Below are positions 1-9,702 of a DNA stretch of 64,000 bases, piece by piece. The DNA is from Sorghum bicolor (Eukaryota > Streptophyta > Magnoliopsida > Poales > Poaceae), in assembly GCF_000003195.3 (NCBI RefSeq), contig NC_012870.2, forward strand, positions 34,536,741 to 34,600,740, read 5' to 3'. Positions within the stretch are counted from its first letter, which is position 1, and every line of letters begins with the position of its first letter. A program made the translations under genes and the position numbers. The notes below the pieces were generated by a model that saw nothing but the letters and a program-made list of their open reading frames with translations, ran no database searches and was not told where the DNA came from.

Positions 1-1061
1 TGCTTGTACTTGGCCAGCTGCGCCTCGATTTCCTCAGCAACTTTGGGGAATGGAGACCAGCTGTTTGCCACCCAGAATTTGTCAGAGTCGTCCAATTCGT
101 ACTTCTCTGCCGGCAACTTCAGAATGTTCTGCTTCAAGCCAAGCACATCATGCACCAACGGGCGGTAGCTCCAGTCGTGCTGCACCCCAACAGACAGCTC
201 GAAATTCCTGTCGAAGAGGCACAGCACAGGGCGCTGGAATGACGCGACGGCGGCAGATGCAGCTTCCGTGAAGAGGTTGGGCTTGGCGAGTAGGTGATCG
301 CGGAGCCGGGCGTCTAGGGCGCCGGCCACCATCTCCGCTGGCCCACCGCGCGCACACCTGATGACAGGCACAACACCAAGCGTGACGACGACGCAGAAGA
401 GACCCAGCGCGACGGCGTCGACGAGGGCAGTGATGTCAGTGTCGGCAGCCGCGGGGTCGTTTAGTGCGACGTAGGCCCGGGGCTGCGCTAGCGAGAAGAG
501 GCCATCCTCGAGGCAGACGAAGTCGATGTACTGGTCAGCAACGCGCGCCACGCGGCCCGCACACGCGGGCGGAGCGGCGGCGCAGGCGGTTGCGAGGCGC
601 TCAAGCAGCGATCGCGGGACGGAGGTGGAGAAGTTGACATGGAAAGACCCGTATAGCCCCGCGGCGGCGTCGGCCGCTAGGCGGTCCACGTTTCCGGGGG
701 TGGGCCGGACGAAGTAGACGGCCGGCGCATCGGGCACCGCCTGCCGCGGACGGTCGATGTTGAGGGTGAGGGTGACACCGTGGTGGCGGAGGTCGCCGAG
801 CTTGAGCACCGGCGAGAGGACGGAGATACAGGGCTGATCCATCACCAGGATCTTGTACGCATCGTCCTCCCCCTGCCCCTCGCCGGCGTTCGACAACTGC
901 TGCTGGCTCAGGTGCAGCATCCGCACGATAACATCTGGATCAGAGGCAGAAAGCGCGATTAGAGCCAGCACTGGGCAGACACGCAAGTAGGAGGGTACTG
1001 GGGCAATGGAGGCGGGGAGTTAGCGCTTACCGAGCTGCTTGCGGCGGAGGCTGAGCGTCAT
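1..1061 (-). CDS. SLY1: SLY1-type Sec1/Munc18 vesicle-fusion protein, N-terminal half (cut by window start)
   Basis: Two exons: 1031-1061 (31 nt, ATG at 1061, first residues MTLSLRRKQL) and 1-934, separated by a 96-bp intron with GT (gtaagc) and AG (atccag) borders and matching phase. The reading frame is open for about 321 residues and leaves the window. Recognisable SLY1 landmarks are HHGVTLTLNIDRPRQAVPD, FHVNFSTSVPR, LFCVVVTLGVVPVIRC, GGPAEMVA, FQRPVLCLFDRNFELSVG and YRPLVHDVLG. These match plant SLY1, the SM protein that binds the syntaxin-5 class SNARE (SYP3 in plants) and promotes ER-Golgi vesicle fusion. Full-length family members are about 600-650 residues, so roughly half is visible. 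There is no internal stop or frameshift, and codon use is strongly GC-rich as in many grass genes. The function is inferred from the family. It is the only intact host gene in the window. Confidence 0.93.
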
Positions 1062-1329
1062 GGCGGTCCTCCGGTGTCTCGCCGGCGTGGATCAGATCGG
1101 ATCTGGAGGGGGCGTAGAAAACTGGAGCAGGGAGCCACCAGATGTGCGTTGTGCGACTATCCAATTGTAACCGTTGATTTGCTCCCCGGGATGCTTCGAT
1201 GCAAAGCATGGCCCATGGTCAAGTTCATCGTTAATTTGTGCACCCCAACGTAGTTTACACTGAAGTCCTTAAATATATAGAGTTATTATACCACGTAGAT
1301 TTATAAATAAATCATAGTTTTAAAAGTCA
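1062..1329 (-). promoter_or_regulatory. 5' flank and probable promoter of the SLY1 gene
   Basis: This is the sequence immediately upstream of the SLY1 start codon. The first ~180 bp are GC-rich, as expected for a 5' UTR and proximal promoter, followed by AT-rich DNA at about 1255-1325. I cannot place a convincing TATA box or transcription start by eye. A repeat begins at about 1330, so the undisturbed promoter may be short. Confidence 0.4.
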
Positions 1330-1905
1330 ACGACCATAGTCGCACCTAGTCGCTAGGCTATGCCCCGGTGCCTGGACTAGAGGATAGTCGCCGCTCAAGT
1401 CGACAGAACGTGACTCGGCGGCGCCTAGAAGCCATAGGCGGCGCGTAATATGCGAGTCGACCGGCGGGCGAGTGCATGCGGAAAAGTTGATTCCGTAGGA
1501 AATTTGCCATGCGCGCGACAGATAAGGCCGAGTGTGGATCCCGAAGCCGCGCGTGACGCTATTCTGTTGCCATGCGACGCTCCTCTTCGTCGGGAAGCAG
1601 CTTTGGTTGGCACCGCCGCTCCTCTCCGCCCGCCAGTCTGCTCTGACCTCGTCCTCCTACACTCCTCCATCCTCCCCAGTCTCCACCTAGCTCGTCCTCC
1701 TTCCCGCATCGAAGCCTTGAAGGGCCTCCCCACCGCCCAGTACGCTCTCCGGCGGTCATCTCCTTCAAGCGGTCAACTATAAATGTATATATATTTTATA
1801 TTGATATATAAATTGGCAAAACGCCTAGAAGCGTCTAGGCTAGACTAGTCACTAGTCTATGTGTCAGCGCCTAGATTTCGCCTAACACCTAGCAAAACTT
1901 TGGGA
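1330..1905. repeat. CCTAG/TAGGC-rich repeat with a GC-rich core, possible DNA transposon
   Basis: Both edges (about 1340-1445 and 1825-1905) are full of short CCTAG, TAGGC and CGCCTAG motifs. They flank a GC-rich core (about 1450-1780) that reads like the 5' region of a plant gene (CTCC-rich tracts), followed by an AT-rich TATATA stretch. The arrangement suggests a non-autonomous DNA element that picked up host sequence. I could not define clean terminal inverted repeats or a target duplication, and the ORFs on both strands of the core look like chance GC-rich frames. Confidence 0.3.
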
Positions 1906-2451
1906 CAAACTCAAATTTGACCTTCAAAATTATCAAGTGATATATCATAGGTCCATATCCCTTTGAAAGGCACTCAGGATTTATTTTTTTACAAAAGCAT
2001 CGTCACTCGCTCAACGTCTCCAGCAGCGGAGCCAGCCCACGGTGCATGGTGCACTAACCACTTGATGGTGCCTGCTGAGAACTAGAGGAACCATGTCGAG
2101 TGCACCTCTGTGTTGGTGTCCTTCCGCTATGCTTGCCACGCATTGTCGTTGGAGCTGAAGACATCGTCCTCGAGCAGCTCCACGAATAGCTACCCTTGTT
2201 CTATGCTTCGTCCACGACATTGTGTCCCGTGAGCGCGTGAGCGCAGGCCACGAGCCCGCATAGGCTGGCGCCTGCAAGGGCAAACAAACACGGTCGTTTC
2301 TAGAGCCGGTCTGTGCACTACGGGTATCGCTCTACCTGCCCATTCTGCGATTAGCATGTGCGCGTCCTCGCATGACATGACCAGGATGTTGAGGCCGTTG
2401 CCGGCATCCTAGAGCTCGTGCACGGCCAAGCCAGGCGACCATGTCTTGCCA
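1906..2451. other. Unassigned sequence upstream of the receptor-kinase remnant
   Basis: No convincing gene. It is moderately GC-rich from about 2010 onwards and sits directly in front of a transmembrane-plus-kinase remnant, so it may be a heavily decayed extracellular domain of the same gene. I could not recognise leucine-rich repeats in any frame. Confidence 0.3.
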
Positions 2452-2783
2452 CAGGCGCCGCACTTGTCATCCTCATCGCGGCGCTCGCTGTTTTCGTCGT
2501 CTGTGACATCAAGAGGTGGAAGCAGTGGCTTGCGTGGATCGAGGAGCCCTAGAAGCTCACCACTTCCAGCCACTGGACTTCAACGAGGCCTCCATGCTGC
2601 ATGTGCTCACCGACGATGGGCCTCCATGCTGCATGGGATATGGACAAGAAGCTAGAGTGCGAGTTCACATCAGAGATGGACATCCTCAGGCACATCCAGC
2701 ATAGCAACATCATGCGCCACGATGTCAAGTCTAGCACCATATTGCTCGACTTGAAGCTCAATGCTAAGGTCGTTGACGTCAAG
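2452..2783 (+). pseudogene. Broken LRR receptor-like kinase fragment (HSL1/class XI-like)
   Basis: Three blocks in different frames match one receptor kinase type. The first is a transmembrane helix plus juxtamembrane stretch (GAALVILIAALAVFVVCDIK, then WLAWIEEP followed by a stop). The second is FQPLDFNEASMLHVLTDDG, the conserved entry to the kinase domain in HSL1-like kinases. The third is a C-helix block (KKLECEFTSEMDILRHIQHSNI) that runs almost directly into the catalytic-loop block DVKSSTILLDLKLNAKVVD. The glycine loop, the VAVK lysine and roughly 100 residues between the C-helix and catalytic loop are missing, HRD reads as RHD, and DFG is lost. It is clearly non-functional. The family call rests on these motifs only, and the exact subfamily is inferred. 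Confidence 0.7.
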
Positions 2784-3568
2784 TCTAAGGTTGACAAGGA
2801 CGAGCTCTTTAAGGCCCGCGTTGCCTGCCGAGAGCAACACCAGCATTTGGTCTAGTACCATCATCATCGTGCACAGCTTCACCGGCGTCATGCTCCTTGA
2901 CATCAGTGTCACGGGAGCACCTCTACAGCGCATCATGTCGCCATGCATCGCTGCGCCCACCGCGTCTTAGCCTTGAGGCGATTCAATAACGTGCCAACTG
3001 CATTCGGCGCGTAGTCTCATTGCTTCGCAAAGTCATAAAACGTTATGTCTAGTCATGTTCTGTAGTTGTGACAGCTCCTACCACTGCACATGTGATGCCT
3101 CGTGCCACCCCTCAGCTCATGTCGGTGCCACCACGTCCGCCTATAGAGCCTCTATCTCCTACGGACATCGGGAGATGGACGGTCGCGGATGCCGCCGTGC
3201 ACAAGGGAGATGGACAGCTACATATACCACGATCGGGGCAAGGGTAGAACATGTCTACAACAGTGATTGGACTATTGTGGTATATGTAGCTAACTTGATA
3301 GTTGATTTGTTGTTAATTGATATGAACACACTGTGATTGGAAGGACTATTGTTTATTGCTTTAAAATGTTACTAGCATTCTTTCATAATAATTGGTTTTG
3401 TCAATTTTGGGTATACCGTGTAAAACCTGAATCCAAATTATTGGATACCCAAAATCTCAAATAATGTTTTTTGGGCTAAAATCAGATAGTAATTTCTAAT
3501 TTCTGAATTTTTAATCATCCAAAATACTCGACCTGAATTTTTTGGATAACCCAAATGCCTAGGAACTC
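2784..3568. other. Unassigned intergenic DNA with one hairpin-forming inverted repeat
   Basis: No gene is recognised. At about 3407-3454 the sequence TTTTGGGTATACC is followed about 25 nt later by GGATACCCAAAA, an imperfect inverted repeat that could be the remains of a MITE or a decayed hAT-like terminus. The rest is AT-rich without further structure. Confidence 0.35.
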
Positions 3569-3627
3569 TTTTTTTTTGAACAAACCCATAGGAAAGCTTT
3601 ATTGATTGAGTAAAGTTACTTCATTTT

Positions 3628-4066
3628 CTAGAAGAGGAACAATAAAACTAGAGGGATCATCGTCCCACATACAAAAAAAACTTTTGTGAGCAAAGCTTGC
3701 CTAGCTAATTCATGAGCCACCTGGTTTGCTTCCCTACTTAAACGTGATAGAAATCTCTTGAAAGCCACCCCACGCAATGTTGCATTCATCATATATCGCC
3801 ACCGCCGAGTTAGCCGTGAATCCTCCATTCTTCATAATTTCAACCACTTCCATGCAATCAGATAGAACAATAACACGGTTACCTCCAATAAGTTGGGCTA
3901 ACATCAACCCTTCCTTCAATGCATATGCTTCCGCCATTGGGGCATCTACCAGGTGGGGAATATAATTGTTTGTTGCTACAATCATCCCTCTAGAGCTATC
4001 TCTGATTATTGCACCTGTACTTCCACAACCATTATCATCATCATAAGACGCATCAATGTTTAACAT
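3628..4066 (-). pseudogene. LINE RNase H domain remnant
   Basis: The frame from 4066 to 3734 shows the RNase H core: an initial Asp in NIDASYDDDNGCGSTGAIIRD, the Glu in AEAYALKEGL and the Asp in VLSDCMEVV. The C-terminal block (REANQVAHELARQAL) is read in another frame ending at 3628, so at least one frameshift separates them. In RVT_3 domains the last block usually reads N-x-x-A-D-x-L-A. Here the Asp is replaced by His, so a catalytic residue is lost as well. It is the 3' coding part of the LINE described above. Confidence 0.75.
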
Positions 4067-4190
4067 AATATATTCTTCTAGGGGTTTCCTCCATCCTTGG
4101 CGTATCTTTTATCCTTTTACAGCTGCCAACTTGAAGTTCTTTGTTAGAGAAATAATCAAGAGGCCTGATCTTTGTGGGCGTTGAACAGAT

Positions 4191-4538
4191 TCACCATGCA
4201 CCAATTGCCTTCTCTCCCACCATAGAAACCATCCTCCTGTTAAGATAAGCTCGGCCAAACCCACCTCCAAGCTTTGGACCTGCTTTCCTCTTCGGATCAC
4301 TTCTTCTAAAACAATAGACCCCTCTTCGGATCACTTCTTCTAAAACAATAGACCCCGATCGATAAGTCCCCAATAGATCATTGATGGTCTGCCCAATTTC
4401 CATCCAATTCCATACCGCTCTGGCTCTATCACACAAGAAAATCATATGCTTAATATCTTCAGCACCACTATTGCAAACTAGGCACCCTCCAGTAGGACTA
4501 ATATGCCTATTTGCCAAGATTGCTTTACAGGGCAACAA
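4191..4538 (-). pseudogene. LINE zf-RVT (zinc-binding reverse transcriptase) segment
   Basis: The minus-strand frame begins LPCKAILANRHIS and contains CLVCNSGAEDIKHMIFLCDR, the Cys-Cys-His-Cys pattern typical of zf-RVT between RT and RNase H in plant LINEs. A 34-bp direct duplication (4287-4320 and 4321-4354, units starting CCTCTTCGG) lies inside it. Because 34 is not a multiple of three it throws the frame, so the downstream half of this ORF is not meaningful protein. Confidence 0.7.
4287..4354. repeat. 34-bp perfect tandem duplication inside the LINE
   Basis: Two adjacent identical 34-bp units, 4287-4320 and 4321-4354. The unit starts CCTCTTCGGATC and ends CAATAGACC. This is probably a replication slip or repair duplication after insertion. 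Confidence 0.9.
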
Positions 4539-5059
4539 GCCATTAAAGGCCCTCTAGCCAAAAAAATTAATCTTCCCTGGCACTTGGAGTTTCCACAACT
4601 GTTTCCAAACTAGTTGATTATTGGTACCACTTTCTGGAGCTCTAAATATTCTAGCTCCATACTTTCTCTTCCATTGTCCATGATAAGCTGATTTTACCAA
4701 AAAAAACCGTTTATGTTATAGTGCCATGCCACACAATCCTCTCTACCTGGGGTGATCGGTATCTGCAAAATGCGTGTGGCAATGATGCCCCTAAAGATAG
4801 ACTGGATCAGGTTAGCATCCCAAGTTGAGTCCACTGGATTTATCAGCTCATTCACTCTTGTTACTATATTATTGCCTCTTGGAGTTAAGATTTTCATATT
4901 ATGGCTTCATGGAATCCAATTGTCTTCCCATATATTGATTTGTGTACCATCTCCCACTCGCCAAATATATCCAAGTTTAAAACACTCCAGTCCTGCCAAT
5001 ATACTTTGATAGGAATAAGAACTTCCAATTTTCAGTCTTGCATTCAATAGTTTGACACT

Positions 5060-6759
5060 AGAGCTCACGCACGACAATTAAATTTACCGGTGAGCTTGTT
5101 CCTAAGCAAGTCTTTTTATTATTTTTAGAATAGATTGCTACCTAATGATTATATTATGCTTAGAAATCATGGAGAGGACCAGAGGATGCATAAAGAATGG
5201 CTTGGAGGTATGAAGGACCAGCAAGGACGCCCAAGTCAAGGAGGAGGCCCAAACCAAGTCGACTTCGAGCCTGTTTCACAGTCTTGGACCAGCGAGGGGT
5301 AAAACGGACGCCCAGGACACATCCGCAATCCATTTTCGGCGATCCACCCATGGTTGGAAAGATAATTTTATAAGGAAACCAATCGCATTGGTTTCAGTCT
5401 AAATTCCTTCTGAATATTCAGAAAATGTCAAAATAAATCTGCGTCTAAAATCTATTTTGGTGCTGCATCACCGTTTTTGGTCCGTTGGACCGTGTATCGT
5501 TGTTGAGCACGTTAGGGGGTGCGTGTAGGGGTGGCGATGACCCTTAGACCTCTATATCCAGCCACTGCCACTCTCGTTAGGTTTTGTGTTTTGCTTAGAT
5601 TATTCTGTCAAGAATAGTTTCGCTGTTTCATCTATTTGTGAGACCCCAACTCGTGAGATTACTCATTTATCTGTAAATTGGTTGCATTCTTCTTTGTTCT
5701 TGCTTGTGTTGTTTGATTCGGAGGCAAAGAACTTAGCCTTCTTGGCAAGTCAACCATGCAACGTCGGTTGATAACTAGAGGAGACGTGGTGCTGTGATTG
5801 CGGGGTTTCAAATCGTGTTGTTCGGAAGCCGAATCGATTTGTGTCTCGTATCCACCAAATCAAGAGTTACTAGAACCTTCTAGAAGATCGGGCCACCCCA
5901 CACCAAGTGGTGATCAAAGTTTTAGGTAGTTTAGAATTTTAGTGTTCGTCCCATAAGTTCAGTGTCATATTGTTTTTCTGTCCTACAAACCTTTTGCGCC
6001 ATAGCCTTGGCATATTTCAGTTTCAGAGTCCGTATTGTTGAGTTTGTGTCCTAGTCGAGGTCTTGCTGCTGGTTAAGTCATGTTAGAGTCCAGTTCGTGT
6101 GTTTTTCCTCACTGTTTCTATTAATTTCTAGCCGCACAAATTTTTCGCACTTCTGGACCGTTTTGTCCTCTAATTCAGAATCAATTATTCAATCAGTCAT
6201 AACTTTCGTATACAAACTCTAATTTCAAAGTTCTATACATCAAATCAATCAGAAAAATTTTTCGGATCTGTCTGTCCAATTGGAGAATTTTAGATTCCCT
6301 AAAATCGCCTCCGAAGTTTAAGTTTTCACCTTTCAATTTTTTTCCATATTTTTTGCAATCTTCGGAAAATTTCATAGGCCACGTCTTTCACTTGTTTAAG
6401 CTCAAATCTTTTTGTGGTTACTTCTTTAGTGCTCCTGAGTAAAGGAAAAATATGAAAAAAAAATTAAAAGAAAAATCTAAAATTTCGCAAAAAATAACGA
6501 CAACCCAAAAATAGAAAAAAAAGAGAGGGCAATAGAGGAACGATATCTAGAGGAGCACGTAGAGAAGGGCAAAGTGAGTTGTGTTAGTGTGTGTTGTTTT
6601 ATGCCTTGTTCTTTTGCTCTTGCTATTCGTTGTACATGTTTCTCCACCTTGTTAATCATCACACACCTGGTCCTTGGAACATATAAGGCCGACAACAAGA
6701 ACAAGCACTTGGAACTATATTTTGGTATTACTATCTATTTCTGATTTGTGTTATATATA
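5060..6759 (+). mobile_element. Ty3/gypsy fragment H-left: pol tail, LTR and probable leader
   Basis: From 5062 to about 5352 this copies the end of a gypsy pol ORF plus following DNA that is also present at 63717-64000 (shared start GCACGACAATTAAATTTAC). It continues through LTR-like sequence (around 5350-5870, with GGAGACGTGGTGCTGTGATT at about 5780) into an AT-rich leader-like stretch up to the ATATA target site at 6755-6759. No gag ORF is visible. The insertion of element A separates this part from a second part of the same family at 62233-64000. The LTR boundaries were not resolved. Confidence 0.6.
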
Positions 6760-7423
6760 TGTTGGTGTTGGGTACCATAAAAAGGATACCCAAATTAGAG
6801 AAATAAAAATCGCAAAAAGGGGATAAGGTGAACCCCTGAGATTACCAGGGCTCGGGCGCGGGTTCTGTCTCGCCCGACTCCTTGGCCTCGGGCGCAAGCT
6901 CCGACTCGCTCGACCCCTTGGCCTCGGGCGCAAGTTCCGCCTCGCCCGACCCCTCTTGGGGTCGGGCGCAAACACCGCCTCGCCTGGGCCCCCATCTCGG
7001 AGCTAGGCTTCCAACGCACGATGGCCGTACTCTTGACGTGACATTCGCTATGACCTCCACGCTGCGGCAGGGCATGGCAACAACTATTCCAACCACCCCG
7101 GCCACTGTGTAGCCTTACTTTTTTCACTGTGAAGTACCGCCTCACAGTAAAAGAGGTATGGAGGAGATTAACCTGCATCACTGTGGCTATCTTCTCCTAC
7201 TGTTATAGAACGTGCTTCAGTATCACCGACCCGACCCCCACGATCTCAACAGGGCTCGGCAACTCTCCACAGGAGCAACCATGCTGTCAGCCACGCCCCA
7301 AGGACGAGATGGGCAGCCTCCACAGGGTCGGAACTGTGACTTTACCATTTACAAGAAGTAGATCACTAGTCAACACATGTAAAAACCCTGTGACCCCTTA
7401 TGACTATAAAAGGGGAGCTAGGG
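6760..7423 (+). repeat. Element A 5' LTR, first part
   Basis: Aligns by eye with the start of the 3' LTR (61250 onward). It carries a duplicated TGTTGG hexamer at the very start that the 3' LTR lacks, GC-rich short tandem repeats (6849-6990), and a TATA box (TATAAAAG, 7405-7412). The LTR is interrupted at 7423, a few bases beyond the TATA box, by element F and resumes at 20757. The two parts add up to 982 bp against 978 bp for the 3' LTR. Confidence 0.9.
6849..6990. repeat. Four tandem ~36-bp GC-rich repeats in the A LTR U3
   Basis: About four diverged units built on CCTCGGGCGCAAGCTCCG and CTCGCCCGACCCCTTGG. The same array is in the 3' LTR at about 61336-61475. Positioned upstream of the TATA box, it could be an enhancer-like array. 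Arginine-rich ORFs on the minus strand here (repeating RPRPRGRA-type motifs) are simply translations of the repeat. Confidence 0.75.
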
Positions 7424-7430
7424 TGTGACA

Positions 7431-8454
7431 GAACCGCTCAATTTATACAAGTTTAAGTACGACTGTCCCCGTTTAACACGTTGACACGCGCATACTCTCA
7501 CTTATATAAACCCTGTAGTCTGCCGAGTGTCACAAAGGACCTCGGTAAATCAACCTTACACCAAGATCGCATGATTAAGCAAATACACATCACATACACG
7601 GAGATTTGCAGCGGAAATAATATTACAAAAGAGTTCACAAATAATAATACAAGTTTGGATTTTCCAAATCGATTAGAAAACAACATAGCTTTCAAATGAT
7701 TACAATAACATAAGTTTCAAATACATTGCTAGCATAAGTGACATGCTCCGACAAAAGCATGTAGATAAGAACACTATATAGAATCACCGAGCCCACCGGC
7801 GGTTAGCCACCATCTTTAGCAGGCTGAAGACTTCACCTGCAACATGGTGGGATAAACCCTAAGTACTCGAATGTACTCAGCTAGACTTACCCGTCAGAAG
7901 AGAAATAAAAGACTCTCAAGGATATGCAAGGCTTATTTGGTGGAGTTGGTTGGATAGCATAACTTTGCCAAAAGAGCATTACTATCATGAGTCTTTACTT
8001 TCAACCTTTTAGTCAATATTTTAGCATCAAGTTCAATAAAGCCCTAGATTTGCACCTATTCTATAGCAACCACTTGATCAATAAGCATCACATTAATAAC
8101 CATATCCGGTTTATCATGTAGCCATCATCATCATCATAACCATTAAGTTTCATTTAGTGTATCTACGTTGCCGCTGCTCGAGTCAAGTTCCCACTATCCG
8201 GGAGAGACGGCGATTTGAATCGATTCCTATCCAGCTAGAGGGGTATTCCTAGCACTCACCCAAACATACCTCGCGAGGGCAGCTCGGATCACCTTTAGCA
8301 CAACTCCGGACCAAGTCGCGGGTCCGTACGGTGCCGCACCCCCATGGACTGCCAATCTGCCAGGGCAGGACTCTAACCTGACACCTTGGTCTTACACCAT
8401 TGACTCCCTGCACATCTTTACTACGAATTGGGGTGCGCACTTTAACCAGATCGG
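7431..8454. other. F interior, part 1: no gene
   Basis: AT-rich LTR-type sequence without coding potential. It ends at the GATAT target site of element G (8455-8459). Confidence 0.6.
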
Positions 8455-8459
8455 GATAT

Positions 8460-9688
8460 TGTTGATATTTGGTAACGCAATCAGGAAATGATCCGCAAGC
8501 GCACGGATATCGGTGAGCATTTCACCCGGAAGGTTTTCCAGAGTATCGTATTTATATTTTTACCATTGGGAGAAAGGGTGCATCTGACTAACCAAATCTA
8601 TTGCTACTATCCCTTTAGGCTACAAAGAATGTTTCTCGATGTGAGCGATGTATAGAGAAGACTACAACCGTAGTCTCGTTCTAACCTTGGTAAGGATGTT
8701 CTACTGTTCTATTGGGGAAGCTTACGGAATCTAGACACCACAAAGGATGTTCGACCCACACCTATAAACCCTACCCGTCCTGCTAACAAGATGTGGGATA
8801 CAAAGGTAACTCGGAAATGTCACGTTCCTCGCTACTACCACGGTCCAGCTAGTCAGGGGATATCTATGAGTACCCTAGCCTAAACACCACGTTTACGCTA
8901 GCAATGATTACTCTAATCTCAACCGGAAGAGGATTAAAGTAAAATCATAAACCAAAGAACAATAAAACAAGAACTTACTAGAATTAGAAGTCGAATTACT
9001 GAAGAATCTTAGGAGCAAGCCTCGGGTTAGAAGACTTGATCCCGCAGGTACAACTCGGAGTAGACACCGACAGGCCGGCCTTCCTCCGATCTACACCTCC
9101 ACTCTATCTCTCTCAATCTAGTAGAAACTAGAAGATCTATTTCTACTTACATTGGTTGCTAAGCCTAAAAAGAAATATTATTTAGAGAAGAGGTTTTCCT
9201 TCGAGGGCACCCCTCAATCTCTATGATAACTTCTTTTCTTCTCCAGGGGCCAGGGGGGTCTCCTTATATAGTCCTCCTTCTCTATGCGTTTTTGGGTCGG
9301 TAGGCGATGTGGTACTACGTTATCCTTGATCCTTTAGGTCGGTGGAACATCGTGTGCGAAGAGAGTCCCGAACGGAGTCCAGGTCAGGGTGGGCGCCCAG
9401 GGAAGGAGGGCGGGCGCCCTGGGCCTGCCCCTTTCGGCCTCTGCTTTCTCTCCGTGGCTTCTGGAGGCTTCTAGATGGTAGAAAATTGCGCGGTGCATTG
9501 ATATCTCTATGTAATCCCGACATGTGGGCCTTTCTTCCTTATTTCCTGATAATCCCCTGCAGAAATAGACAAACACCAAAACTCGTGGAATTCTGTCAGA
9601 TAAAACCCTAAGTCTGGGTGTTGGTTGCATTTGGATCCTTTTCTTTATTTATTTGATGATTATATTTGGTACTTAAGGACCGTCAACA
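8460..9688 (-). repeat. Element G 3' LTR (1.23-kb LTR type)
   Basis: 1229 bp, reading TGTTGACGGTCC...ATATCAACA on the minus strand. It contains the family U3 with two GGGCGCCC-type motifs (about 9388-9425) and a TATA-like box (TTATATA at 9264-9270 on the plus strand). It matches the LTR at 15126-16357 with few differences. Confidence 0.92.
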
Positions 9689-9702
9689 ACTCCCCCAAGC
9701 TT
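9689..9702 (-). promoter_or_regulatory. Element G polypurine tract
   Basis: On the minus strand AAGCTTGGGGGAGT directly abuts the 3' LTR, the expected plus-strand primer site. The same motif precedes the 3' LTRs of B, C and E. Confidence 0.85.

Larger units (their letters stand above)
3569..5056 (-). mobile_element. 5'-truncated LINE (non-LTR retrotransposon) with zf-RVT and RNase H domains
   Basis: On the minus strand the order is the end of the RT region (SILAG...GYIWRVGDGTQINIWEDNWIP, about 5030-4912), a zf-RVT zinc-binding segment (CLVC...IKHMIFLC, about 4477-4425), and an RNase H domain of the RVT_3 type. A 9-nt T run at 3569-3577 is the complement of the poly-A tail and marks the 3' end. 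The endonuclease and most of RT are absent, so it is a dead, 5'-truncated copy as is usual for LINEs. I could not find matching target duplications. The 5' end lies where a gypsy pol/LTR fragment begins (about 5060). Confidence 0.8.

Noticed and set aside
1425..1782. Overlapping ORFs on both strands near 1.4-1.8 kb
   Set aside because: They lie in the GC-rich core of a repeat. No homology motifs are seen, and frames on both strands suggest composition rather than coding.
9334..9630. Minus-strand ORF in the G LTR resembling a conserved small protein
   Set aside because: This is the same U3 ORF as in other LTRs; rejected for the same reasons.
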